A DNA stretch of 64,000 nucleotides from a bacterium (GTDB taxonomy: Bacteria > Babelota > Babeliae > Babelales > GCA-2401785). The notes under the pieces were generated by a model that was given only the letters and a program-made list of their open reading frames with translations, searched no databases and was not told the DNA's origin. Both the position numbers and the translations under genes were made by a program. Location of the stretch: assembly GCA_023249975.1 (NCBI GenBank), contig JAHFBP010000003.1:37174-101173 (forward strand), written 5' to 3'. This document shows positions 25,118 to 35,300 of this stretch, one piece after another. Numbering within the stretch: position 1 is the first letter of the stretch; the number at the start of each line of letters is the position of its first letter.

Positions 25118-25193
25118 TGGTGGAGCTAATCGGGGTCGAACCGATGACCTCATGAATGCCATCCATGCGCTCTACCAACTGAGCTATAGCCCC
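25118..25193 (-). tRNA. tRNA-Ala (anticodon GGC)
   Basis: 76 nt with encoded CCA. Acceptor GGGGCTA with TAGCTCC, giving the G3-U70 wobble pair that defines tRNA-Ala. D arm GCTC/GAGC, anticodon stem CATGG/TCATG (one G-U) with loop ATGGCAT, T loop TTCGACC. Confidence 0.95.
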
Positions 25194-25263
25194 ATCACAT
25201 TATTTTCAATAAATCGAGCTTAATTCTTGTTGAATTTGCTCGATATGATTATTGTAGGAGAAG

Positions 25264-26799
25264 ATGCGCATCTTTACAAGCGCTTTTCCCATATTTTTAT
25301 GGAGAGCAATGCTCACAAGTGCACAATTTTTAAATAATGTACTTCCGCACATCGAACCAATCGTAGCTGCCATCTCATTGCGCGGTGGCCGATCCTATGC
25401 TGTTGGAGGGGCGGTTCGCGACCTAATTTTAGGCCGCAAAATCAAAGATATCGACATTGAAGTTCATAATCTAACACTCAAAGAACTTGAAAATATTTTA
25501 CTCACATTTGGACCGGTCTCAACCATCGGAAAAAAATTCGGCGTTCTGCGTATCCACAATCTTGATGTTGACTGGTCAATTCCACGACACGACAGTTTGG
25601 GCCGCAAACCAACCGTAATTACTGATCCGAAAATGACACCTGCGCAAGCTTGCCGCCGACGTGACATTACGATCAACGCCCTCATGCTTGATTTAGATCG
25701 CGTTATTGCCCGCAAGGATCGCATTTACGAAAACATTCGTGATCAATCCTATGTTGCGGCGCGCGACCTGCCAATCATTGATCCTTATGGCGGTATCAGA
25801 GACATTGAAAATAAAACACTGCGGGCCGTTGATCCTCAAACTTTTGTGGAAGATCCCCTGCGGTTTTATCGCGTCATGCAATTTATTGCACGCTTTGAAA
25901 TGCACCCGGATGATGAACTGAATCAATTGTGCGCCACCATGAAACTGGCTGACCCTGTAACCAAACAGCCCTTACCCAGAGAACGCATCACCGAAGAATT
26001 GAGTAAAATGTTACTCAAATCAAAACGCCCTTCATTGGGACTCAGGTGGATACAAAAAATTGGCCGACTTGCTGAATGCTTTCCTGAACTGGAACAGACC
26101 GCCTCCACACCGCAACGAATTGATTATCATCCAGAAGGGACCGTCCTAGAGCACTGCCTGCAAACACTGGATGCCTCTGCACGCATTCCCATCATCCCCG
26201 AACGGCCCAGTGATCGCGTGCTGGAACTGGAGCACGAAAAACTCATTTTGATGTTGGCAGCACTGTGCCATGATCTTGGCAAAGCGGTCTGCACCGATGA
26301 ACATCTACATGCCTACAAACACGAACATGCAGGAGTTAAGATTACTCAAGATTTTTTAAATAGATTTTCATTTCCACAATCCATGATTCAAACCGTGTGT
26401 TGCATGGTCAAACATCACATGGAACCTTTTAAGTTAATCAAAGATGCCAAACCTAATGCTTTTAAAAAATTGGCACACAAAATTGCACCACAAGTGACAT
26501 TGCGTATGCTCGCTCTTTTGGCACTCTGCGACCAACAAGGCCGCAATGCACAAAGCCAGGAGCCACTGCGTGATGCTGGGATTGCTGAATTTGAACAATT
26601 TATCGCCAAAGCTCAAAGTGCCGAAGTTTTTACCAATCCAGAGGAACCGGTTGTCAAAGGGCGCGATTTACTTGATATCATCAAGCCTGGGCCAGAGTTG
26701 GGCAAAGCACTTGATGCCGCATATCAAATTCAAATCAATGAAGATATCCGCGATAAAAAAGATCTCATCAAAAGAATTTTGGCCTCAAAGAGACAATAG
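25264..26799 (+). CDS. cca: tRNA nucleotidyltransferase / poly(A) polymerase family protein with HD domain
   Basis: 511 residues. The class II nucleotidyltransferase head has YAVGGAVRDLILGRKIKDIDIEV (GGxVRD and DxD metal site, ~43-65), RRRDITINALML (~138) and EDPLRFYRVMQF (~203). An HD hydrolase domain follows: EGTVLEHCLQTLD, LCHDLGKAV (~336) and HHMEP. This arrangement is typical of bacterial CCA-adding enzymes with phosphohydrolase activity. Both tRNAs in the window already encode CCA, so a repair role is likely; poly(A) polymerase cannot be excluded. Possible starts are 25264 (AGGAG) and 25309 (GGAG). Confidence 0.88.
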   Translation: MRIFTSAFPIFLWRAMLTSAQFLNNVLPHIEPIVAAISLRGGRSYAVGGAVRDLILGRKIKDIDIEVHNLTLKELENILLTFGPVSTIGKKFGVLRIHNLDVDWSIPRHDSLGRKPTVITDPKMTPAQACRRRDITINALMLDLDRVIARKDRIYENIRDQSYVAARDLPIIDPYGGIRDIENKTLRAVDPQTFVEDPLRFYRVMQFIARFEMHPDDELNQLCATMKLADPVTKQPLPRERITEELSKMLLKSKRPSLGLRWIQKIGRLAECFPELEQTASTPQRIDYHPEGTVLEHCLQTLDASARIPIIPERPSDRVLELEHEKLILMLAALCHDLGKAVCTDEHLHAYKHEHAGVKITQDFLNRFSFPQSMIQTVCCMVKHHMEPFKLIKDAKPNAFKKLAHKIAPQVTLRMLALLALCDQQGRNAQSQEPLRDAGIAEFEQFIAKAQSAEVFTNPEEPVVKGRDLLDIIKPGPELGKALDAAYQIQINEDIRDKKDLIKRILASKRQ

Positions 26800-26814
26800 C
26801 GTAACTAATCCAAC

Positions 26815-27636
26815 CTACTTCGGCTCAAATGTAAATACAGCTGCGTTACTGGCAGAAACTGGAATCACGCGTTCGCCTGTTGCTGCAGCAGAAAACCACC
26901 AAAATGATCCATCATCTTCTTGCTTTAAATATGTGCGATGAGACTGGTTATCATATTTAATAAAGAATCGATAGGTTTCGGCAGAAGCTGCGCCAACATG
27001 TTCAAAATTCATATTTTCTTGTGCAAAAATATTCAATCCATTGGTATCAGAAATAATGGAAATTCCACCTAGTCGCACACTTTCCGCAACCATCATGTGA
27101 TTGTTATTCAACTCACTCACAACATTAAATGACTTGAATGAACGCGCTCCTTGCCTCAAGCTCATAAGTCCTGGCTGATTAGGTTGTATAAAAACGACTA
27201 ACGCCATCGCAACGTCATTAGTTACATCATTAGCTTTTAAGTTGCCGCCAACAACTCCTACATATTTGTCTTGAATTTTTAAGCTATAATTATAAGGAGT
27301 TCCCTCACTCAAGGTATACAAAGTTCCCGCTTGAGGATTAAGGAAATTACGAATTTCAGATTCAATATCTTTTGGTGGAGTGGCCGAAAGAGCGTCATAA
27401 ATTTTTTGAGCAAGCGCTGCTCCAATTTTTTTATCAGTTCCGAATGCTGTTTTTAAATCGATATAAAATGAAAGTTCATCCTTGCCTTGTTGATAACTTT
27501 GAGGTGCAAGGCTCACAAGCTTGGCAATATCACCATCAGTTGTCACCATTGGAGGCAGAGATGTCGAGCCAGAAAATACTGCTGATGCTATCCCCAAAAA
27601 ACATATCCCAAGCACCACTCGAATTTGTTTATTCAT
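26815..27636 (-). CDS. Secreted protein with beta-rich trefoil-like domain
   Basis: 273 residues: signal peptide NKQIRVVLGICFLGIASAVF, a helical part to ~100, then a beta-rich domain of repeated strand pairs (LKIQDKYVGVVGGNLKA, TYRFFIKYDNQSHRTYLKQ, GSFWWFSAAATGERV, AVFTFEP). The pattern of an aromatic strand followed by a changed DG turn resembles ricin/fascin-type beta-trefoils and is shared with units in the giant proteins upstream. Last gene of the array, 17 bp after the 1,525-residue gene and 15 bp from the convergent cca. Likely a stand-alone carbohydrate- or protein-binding module; fold is inference. Confidence 0.65.
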   Translation of the reverse strand: MNKQIRVVLGICFLGIASAVFSGSTSLPPMVTTDGDIAKLVSLAPQSYQQGKDELSFYIDLKTAFGTDKKIGAALAQKIYDALSATPPKDIESEIRNFLNPQAGTLYTLSEGTPYNYSLKIQDKYVGVVGGNLKANDVTNDVAMALVVFIQPNQPGLMSLRQGARSFKSFNVVSELNNNHMMVAESVRLGGISIISDTNGLNIFAQENMNFEHVGAASAETYRFFIKYDNQSHRTYLKQEDDGSFWWFSAAATGERVIPVSASNAAVFTFEPK

Positions 27637-27653
27637 TCTCTCGTCCCCTTTTT

Positions 27654-30600
27654 CTACTTATACAAATCTTGTAAACATTTAGTAATGGCAGCACTGCGTG
27701 TATCACCTGAAGTTTTGATTGCATTTGAAATAGCCGTCCAACTGTATCCTGGCAGCTTTGTCAAAGCACCAAAAGATTGTGTCTCAGAAACGCTTGGCGA
27801 ATAATCTGTGGTCCCATCAACAAAATCTGTACTAGCCAATGTAGCTGGAGCAGTGGGCCACAATTTCAATATGAGTGCTAACATATCCTTTGCCTTCTGA
27901 GCATTTACTAAAACTGCTGCTGCGGCTTGATCTACGGCTATCTTAGCGGCTTTTATCTGAGCTAATGTTTGCGGAGTCTTATGATTGACTATATCAGTAC
28001 ATGCAGCTAATACTTGCGCATCAATCATAGGCTGAGTAAGATTTGCGCTTAAAGGCTGTGATACCAAACCAAAAAGAGTTTGCATAGTTGGATCAGTTGC
28101 TATCAAATTTGCAGGAAGCAACTGCAAGGCAGCATAATTTGAAGGATTAGAAGTGCGAGAATTAGTAGTCCTAAGGTTATTAAGGCTATTGCAAAAATTT
28201 GGTGCGGTATCTCGGGGAGTAGCGCCACTTATGAGGCCCTGCAACGTCTTGGGCATAGCCGCCTGTGCTGCTGCCGCTTGATATGCATTTAATTGCTCAA
28301 CTGTTTTTGGCGTCTTACTGTTAAAAATATCTGTACATACTGACAACACTTGCTCATCAATGCTTGTCTGCAAAATAGTTGTTGTGTCTTGTCTTAAAAT
28401 ATCAAACAGTATATCGGTATGCGCCCTATTGATTTTATTCAATGCATCTTTATAGAAAGCATTTGCTTTAATGGCTGCTGGCCTGTCCGTAGTATCAAAT
28501 TGACTCCAGAAACCCTTGGCCGTGGCCATAGTAAGTCCTATTTTTTTTGCATTGACATCAGCATTACCAAACGCCAATTTGATGGTTGTCGCCATCGCAT
28601 TAATTTGAGCATCTGAATTTTGTGCATTCATATTTGATTGCGGAGTGCCGTTATTGGATGAAATAGAATCACCTCCTGCTGCAGGAGTTGCTGCAGGAGA
28701 TAACGCCGGGATTGCTGGTTGAGTAATTAAATTTTGGCATGCCGTAACTATTGCGGCATTCTCTTGCGGGGAAGCACTCAGTGCAGTATATATTGCGGTT
28801 GTTTGCAGGGTAATTGTTATTGGGTTACTTATTTTAGCCAAGACAGGCTGCTCTGCTGAAATAGCATTACTCGTCTTTAGGTTATTAACTTGTTTCCAGA
28901 AAAACTCCTCTGGCATTGAACCATCATAATTATAGTTGTATGCATCTTGCGCTGTTTTATAAAATCCTTTTAATATTCGCGCCATCATCTGCGCGTCTGT
29001 TTCTTTTGCCGCGACAGCCTGCTGTTGTTGCTGCTGATTTTGAGAGCCAGCGGCTCCTGTCACCGCAGCCAATGACAAGACAATATTATTCATGAGATCA
29101 AGAGCATTTTTTTTAACAGTCTCCGAAACTGTATAAGGTGCTGCAGTAATAAGCTTAAGATCGTTGATCAAAAATGCAGCTGCCTGCACATTCCCTGGAA
29201 CGGGTCCTGTAAAACTTGGAACACTATAATTAAACGCTGTAACATAATCTTGTATTTGAGGAGATAAAGTTGTTCCTGAAGTCGGCGTAATAGTATAAGT
29301 TGGCTCCGAGCAAGAACCCCCATTAATCTTTGTAGCCAAAGTTCGAGCAAAATTTTGCAACGTTAGATTCAGTTGTGATGCAGGCTTCAAAAGAGCATCA
29401 ACCCCCACGTTTTGGCTATTTACAAACATCTTATAAACAAGAGCTGCACGGGACCACACAGCCGAATCAACGCTTGAAGTTGTAGGTTGCGTTGGAGCAT
29501 TCCATAGATCAGCCGCTTGCAATGCTGTAACAATCGCATTCATAAATGTAAGCGCTTTGGTTGTGTCAGGTGGACTCTGCTGAAGGTCATACACCAAAAA
29601 TGCTGCACTTTGCACATTGATCGGCACTGCGGTATTTGAGGCTTGATAATTAAATACCGCAATCAAATCTGGATTAACTCCTGCAACCGAAACAATTTTA
29701 TTATCATTAGGAAGTTTGTACCCTGTCCCATTAATTTTTTCAGCCAAATCAGAAGAAAAATGAGCCATTGTAGAAAAATTTCCTGAATCGTCGGTTAATA
29801 ATTTAGAAGCCACATCAGTACCCACATTTTTATTGCCAGAATTTACAAATACACTGTAAACCGCAGCCGCACGACTTTGATAAGTTGTATTAGATGTCAA
29901 AGTTGGAGCCGTCCACACCGAGGCTTTGAGTGCAGCGACAATGCTATTCATCAGATCGATTTTTTTTTGGACAGTTGCGTCTGGCACTGTTGCCGGAGGT
30001 GTAATTTGATTCAAATCTGACACAAGAAATGCCGCATTTTGCACAATCACTTGCGCCAATCCATTTGTTGGAGCAGAAGTGCCCGGCTTTGGAATGTAAT
30101 TAAATGCTATGCCTAAATCTGGATTGATGGAACTTGCTCCACTGGTTGGAGCTGGAATGGTAATCGTTCCTGTTGTGGCAGAATACGTTCCTCCAATTTT
30201 TTTTGCCAAATCTGCAGCAAATGTAGTCATGGAAACAAAGCCTCCTGTTGTTGGAGGTGTTATGGTAACTGAATTGTACCCAACATTGTCATTGAGAGGG
30301 CTTACAAACATTGCGTAAACATCTTTTGCTCGATTATACAAATCATCTGTAGTCTCCGCAGTCAAAGCAGTTTTGGCCGGAGCAGCCCAGAGAGCATCGG
30401 CAGCCGTCAATGCCGTAACAATACTCGCCATAAAAGTCTTTGCATCATTCGCAGCCGATGGTGGAGGCGTCGCAAGCTTAAGATCATGTACGAGAAATGC
30501 AGCACTTTGCACATTTACAGATACGGTAGATGTGGAAGGAGCAGTAGTCCCACTCGCGGATGGAGCGATATAATTAAACACGGCAATCGAATCTTGTATT

Positions 30601-32231
30601 ACCTGACTAGGATTTGCCCAAGACATAGGCCGTATTGTGTTAGATATCGATGAATACGTAACTCCACCAATTGTTGTCGCCAAAGCTGAAGCAAATTGTG
30701 CCAGCGTAGGAGCAAGTGATTCTTGATCTCGCGGTGTGGCTGAATCATAGCCAACATCAAGATTTTCCGCGTTTACAAAAACTTTATAAACGGCAGCGGC
30801 ACGATTATACATATTGGTATCAGATGCCACTGAAGCCAAAGAACTCTGTGTTGGAGCATCCCAAACAGTGGTTACTGGTGCTGCTATAACTGGGGCTGTA
30901 ACAACCGGTTTCGGGATAAGGTCTGCAAATGAATCTGTGACTTTATTTTGCTCCGCGATAGTTGCCAATTTATTGCACGTATCTGTTTCATTCCCCGCAA
31001 AGGCCTTGGCATATTCCCATCTCAACCAGGATTTAACATATTCTAAATTGGCACCGCTCCTCACGCTTTGCAACATAAAATTCCAATTAATCTGACCTGG
31101 ATTGGTCACGTTAAGAGTAGAAGAAGCAACCCTCTTTGCTCGATCAGCGGCTGTTTGATAAGCATTCAGTTGTTCCTCGCATTGGCTCCATGTCAAACGA
31201 GATCCTTGAGCTCCTGCTATCGTACCAGGTTGTACAATTGGCTGAGTCACCGTAACGCGATTGACAATCAATGTTGGGATAAGGTCAACCAATGGATTAG
31301 TGCCTATAGTTTGACTAAAATTAAGTGCTGCCAGACGAGCACAGGTACTTGCTTCATTCCCCGCAGAAGCCTGGGCATATTCCCACCTCAACCAGGATTT
31401 AACATATTCTAAATTGGCAGCGCACATCACGCGGTCCAATATAAAAGTCCAATTAATCTCACTAGCTTTATCTATGGTTGTGTCAGAAGAAGCAACCCTC
31501 TTTGTTCGATCAGCCACTGTTTGACAAGTATTCAATTGTTCCTCGCATGAGCTCCAAGTCAAAGGAGAGTCTTTCGCTCCTGCTATCGTTTCATCTGTTA
31601 CCTTCGGCCGATTCACCGTAACACCGTTCACCGTTAAAACCGATGGCCCAACCGATTCGGGAGTAAGGTCGTAAAGTAAACTGATCACTTGATATTTATT
31701 AGCGATTGCTATTAACTTCCTGCGCGTAAGGATTTCACCTCCCTTGACAGCCCGCGCATATTCCCACCTCAGCCATGATTTTATATACGGCTGATTGGTG
31801 CCACAGTGCACGCGGTCAAATATAAAAGTCCAATTAATCTCACTAGCTTGAGTTATGGTTTTGTCAGAAGAAGCAACCCTCCTTGCTCGATCAGCGGCTG
31901 TTTGACAAGCATTCAATTGAGCCTCACACTGACTCCAAGTCAAAGGAGAGTCTTTCGCTCCTGCTATCGAGGCCGATTGTACAGAAGGCTGAGTCACTGT
32001 AACACCATTAACAGTCAATAATGCATCACTTGCCATAGAAGTATTCGGGATATCCGCAACTCGACTGGACCCCGATCCTTGCATTTGGCTCAATCCAGAT
32101 GAATTTACAACAGCGGCTGGTTGTGATGGTTTGTATTTTGGAAAATTCAACCTTATGCCCTCAGCTACCTCGGGCTGAATAACACTTAAAACCAAAAATG
32201 CCATCAATAAATTTTGCCACAAAAATTTCAT
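27654..32231 (-). CDS. Giant secreted repeat protein (about 1,525 aa)
   Basis: Signal peptide KFLWQNLLMAFLVLSVIQ. Residues ~75-430 hold three ~110-residue repeats, each with VNGVTV or VNRVTV, IAGAKDS, LTWSQCEEQLN, AADRAKRVASS, a Trp-rich helix SWLRWEYA. Copies 1 and 2 have three Cys; copy 3 loses the second and third together. Residues ~455-1055 hold four ~150-residue repeats with VW(D/A)AP, a YNRAAAVYKVFVN helix, DVGYDS, AVFNY and VQSAAFLVHDL. A Gln run (QNQQQQQQ) leads into a C-terminal part (~1075-1525) of helical repeats resembling ILQTSIDEQVLSVCTDI. ATG at 32231 follows GGGGTGG; a GTG at 32243 is possible. No known family. Predicted exported adhesin/effector-type protein, function unknown. 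Confidence 0.75.
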   Translation of the reverse strand: MKFLWQNLLMAFLVLSVIQPEVAEGIRLNFPKYKPSQPAAVVNSSGLSQMQGSGSSRVADIPNTSMASDALLTVNGVTVTQPSVQSASIAGAKDSPLTWSQCEAQLNACQTAADRARRVASSDKTITQASEINWTFIFDRVHCGTNQPYIKSWLRWEYARAVKGGEILTRRKLIAIANKYQVISLLYDLTPESVGPSVLTVNGVTVNRPKVTDETIAGAKDSPLTWSSCEEQLNTCQTVADRTKRVASSDTTIDKASEINWTFILDRVMCAANLEYVKSWLRWEYAQASAGNEASTCARLAALNFSQTIGTNPLVDLIPTLIVNRVTVTQPIVQPGTIAGAQGSRLTWSQCEEQLNAYQTAADRAKRVASSTLNVTNPGQINWNFMLQSVRSGANLEYVKSWLRWEYAKAFAGNETDTCNKLATIAEQNKVTDSFADLIPKPVVTAPVIAAPVTTVWDAPTQSSLASVASDTNMYNRAAAVYKVFVNAENLDVGYDSATPRDQESLAPTLAQFASALATTIGGVTYSSISNTIRPMSWANPSQVIQDSIAVFNYIAPSASGTTAPSTSTVSVNVQSAAFLVHDLKLATPPPSAANDAKTFMASIVTALTAADALWAAPAKTALTAETTDDLYNRAKDVYAMFVSPLNDNVGYNSVTITPPTTGGFVSMTTFAADLAKKIGGTYSATTGTITIPAPTSGASSINPDLGIAFNYIPKPGTSAPTNGLAQVIVQNAAFLVSDLNQITPPATVPDATVQKKIDLMNSIVAALKASVWTAPTLTSNTTYQSRAAAVYSVFVNSGNKNVGTDVASKLLTDDSGNFSTMAHFSSDLAEKINGTGYKLPNDNKIVSVAGVNPDLIAVFNYQASNTAVPINVQSAAFLVYDLQQSPPDTTKALTFMNAIVTALQAADLWNAPTQPTTSSVDSAVWSRAALVYKMFVNSQNVGVDALLKPASQLNLTLQNFARTLATKINGGSCSEPTYTITPTSGTTLSPQIQDYVTAFNYSVPSFTGPVPGNVQAAAFLINDLKLITAAPYTVSETVKKNALDLMNNIVLSLAAVTGAAGSQNQQQQQQAVAAKETDAQMMARILKGFYKTAQDAYNYNYDGSMPEEFFWKQVNNLKTSNAISAEQPVLAKISNPITITLQTTAIYTALSASPQENAAIVTACQNLITQPAIPALSPAATPAAGGDSISSNNGTPQSNMNAQNSDAQINAMATTIKLAFGNADVNAKKIGLTMATAKGFWSQFDTTDRPAAIKANAFYKDALNKINRAHTDILFDILRQDTTTILQTSIDEQVLSVCTDIFNSKTPKTVEQLNAYQAAAAQAAMPKTLQGLISGATPRDTAPNFCNSLNNLRTTNSRTSNPSNYAALQLLPANLIATDPTMQTLFGLVSQPLSANLTQPMIDAQVLAACTDIVNHKTPQTLAQIKAAKIAVDQAAAAVLVNAQKAKDMLALILKLWPTAPATLASTDFVDGTTDYSPSVSETQSFGALTKLPGYSWTAISNAIKTSGDTRSAAITKCLQDLYK

Positions 32232-32314
32232 ATTTTTATCCACCCCACATTAAACCAACTCCCCCGCAGCACGCGGATGTTCACAGGCTAGCAACACGAT
32301 TTGCAAAACATCAA

Positions 32315-35300
32315 CTACTTGAATGCCTCTATCACTATCAAGCTCGCCTGAGCCTTGGAAACTGGTTTGAAATCTGGATTGAAAACGCCAACAGTTCCAT
32401 TATCAAACAGCTTGAAATAGGCTCGTGCTTGAGAATTAAGAACCACACTCAGTTGATTATTAAATTGGTCATCAGCCTCAAAACCAAAGGCGCTGATCGC
32501 CGGCAATGCAGTGCTGTATGTTTGGACAGATACATAGCTAGAACTTTCTGATGGGCGAAGTTGATTTTGATTCAAAGTAAGCGGCACATCAACGATCGAA
32601 AGATTTATCAGATTTGCCGCAGATGCCAACTGTAAAGTTGAAGATGATGGAAGGCTTGCTATAAATGATGTTGCATTCGCTTTGCTTGTCGCCTTAACCA
32701 ATTTTCCATTATCAAGTTTGAGATAATCAGTCCCTACTCGCAATCGCACATATGTTCCTTCGGAAAGAGTGGTGATATCAAGCGGAACATTGGCTGAAGT
32801 TAATAACGCAGTGTCAGCTTTAGTTTTTGTATCAGATGCTTTAGCTCCTGTGTCAGTTGTAGTTACATCAGGCTTTTTAGCTCCTGTGTCAGTTGTAGTT
32901 ACATCAGGCTTTTTAGCTCCTGTGTCAGTTGTAGTTGCATCAGATGCTTTAGCTCCTGTGTCAGCAGGTGGCACAACTTTGTCTCCCGATATGCCCTTGT
33001 CTCCTGATTGCGCAACAACTTGTGGGGTAACGGATACCGCGCTCAATTGCGTAATTTTAGTTTGAAGATCCGTAATTTTCGCAGGCAGATCAGTATCTAT
33101 TCCCGTGGTAATGACAGAATAATTCGTATCGAACTTAACTTTTGCCGTGAGCATTTTGGTATTTGCGTCTTGTGCAGCCGCAACACTGGTTGCACCAAGC
33201 ACCGCAGCTTCATTCATTGTTACATCGGCATAAGCCTGATCCAAATTTGTTTTTGCTGTGTTGATAGTTGTCACTAAAGTATTAATCGCAGAAATCATTC
33301 CCTGAGCTACAACCAAACCCGCATCAGTTGCAGCAAGCTTTAAATCATTCAATTGTTTTTGCAATGGGGCTAATTGATCAGTACTTGTTTTGAATGTTGT
33401 TGCAAAGCGTGCGTTAAGCGCTGTGTATTTTGCACTCAGACCTGACGCACCTTCGTACATCGCTTTGGCCGAAGTTATCAGTTGCTCAATTCCCAAGCTT
33501 GCAATATTCGCCTGAATTTGTTGAACAATTGTCGTCTGTTGCGCCGTCACAGCATTAACCGCAGTGGCCAAAGCTTGAAGTTTATTTGCAGAATCGCTTT
33601 GATTAATTGCTGCATTCATAGCCGCAAAGTTTTTACGTGCATCTTCAATTTGAACAACTGTTGCAGACGCAATTGCAGCCTTTTGGTTGTTGAACAGCGT
33701 AACAATTCCCTGAATATCATTGTTTGCATTGGCAACTGCCGGCATAAGAGCATTGATTGTATTTACAAAATTATTCGGACGAGGATCTGTTTGGGCCAGA
33801 CTTGTAACCGCAACCACAGCATCATTTGCTTTTTTGACTAATACTGTTGCCTGATCAGCGAGCAATTGACCATTGATGGTCAATGACAATTCTGCCGCCT
33901 TACTTTGCATTCTTGCCAACTCTGAACCCATGGCTGCATTGTATTTTGGAGTAATCTCATTCAAAATTTCCGATGTTTTTGTTTGATATGTTCCAAGTTG
34001 CCCAAGAACATCACTAACAGCTTGCTGTGGAGCTTGTGCCGTTGAGATATTATCACTAAAGAATTTTTCATATACTTGAGCACCCGCAATATCAACCGCA
34101 TTGGCTTTAGTGTTTGCACAATCAATGCACAGTTGAAGCAATGATTTTTGACTTAAATCATTATCACTCACCATGTCAGCAATACCTGGAATATTAAATT
34201 TAATTGCGGTCAATGCATTAGCATCTGTTTGTGCATCTAAAAGTTTAACCTTTGCCGAAGCTCCTTTAACACTGCCACTTACAACCGTCTTGCCATCTTT
34301 TCCTAGGGTACTGGTATAGTCTGTCACAGAGTAATTCAGTTGAACTTCAGGAGTACTTAATTTATTTGCATCAAATGATCGTTGATAGTTGCTAATCAAT
34401 GCATCAACATCATTGGCTTTCGGCAAATCAGTAAGATTTGCATCTGTAACTGATTGCGCCATTCTATTAATTGAATCGATAGATCCTTTGAGTGCATTAG
34501 CATCATTGGTAAAATCAGCTACTGGTTTAGAACTTGCAATGCCCCTGACAATCCCATCTAACTTTGTTTGCAATGCTGCAATACTGGCAAGCTCAGCACC
34601 ACTTTTTTTTGATCGTATTTCTTCATAGATCGATTTTGATGAACTTAATTTTGCAGCCAATTCAGCCGTTGTATAGGTCCTGAATGTTTCTTGCGCATCG
34701 GTCTGACCTGCAACTGAACGTCGTGCTCCTGATGCTCCAATCATGGTCATATTTTTTATGAATTTTAATTTTGACCAAGCAAGAGTATTGGCAAATGTTA
34801 CGTCAACTTTGGTCAATGCTGTTTTGCCCATCGCCCACTCTCCCGTTGCTGCATCAAAGCCTGGATTGAATTTATAAAGACTCAACTTTGATTCGAGTGT
34901 AGTCCCTGTAACATTACAACCGAATATCAAATACCCTGCCGGAGAAGACACCCATTCAACATGTGTCAGATCTGATGACAAATCAGAAATTTGTAAGTTA
35001 TCTGCACTTATTTTTTCAACACCCGTTTCGTCGGTACGAACATAGCTTCCTATTGCATTGGTGATGTCAGTCGTCTTGATTTTGAAAACCCCATAATAAT
35101 TTCCTTCGGTCAAAACGAGATAATCAGAATCATCATCACTGCGTCCCCAGGCTGCAAATGTTGGCTTTATTTTATTTATAGTTGTTCCTGGTTGAGTTGT
35201 TTTGTCTGCAACAAGATCTAGGTGTCCAAGGGTTGCTGTAAGCAATGTATTTGAATTATTATTAAAAACCTGTGGACTGAATATTTTAAGTGAACTCTTG

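Noticed and set aside
25101..25178. N-terminal extension of the membrane protein to 25178
   Set aside because: It would translate through the tRNA-Ala gene (25118-25193); the ATG at 25100 has its own RBS.
32262..32285. GC-rich hairpin between two giant genes as terminator
   Set aside because: Short stem and no T-run on the minus strand.
32841..32965. Regular 36-bp repeat as a CRISPR array
   Set aside because: No unique spacers; the period is 12 codons in frame within a large gene.
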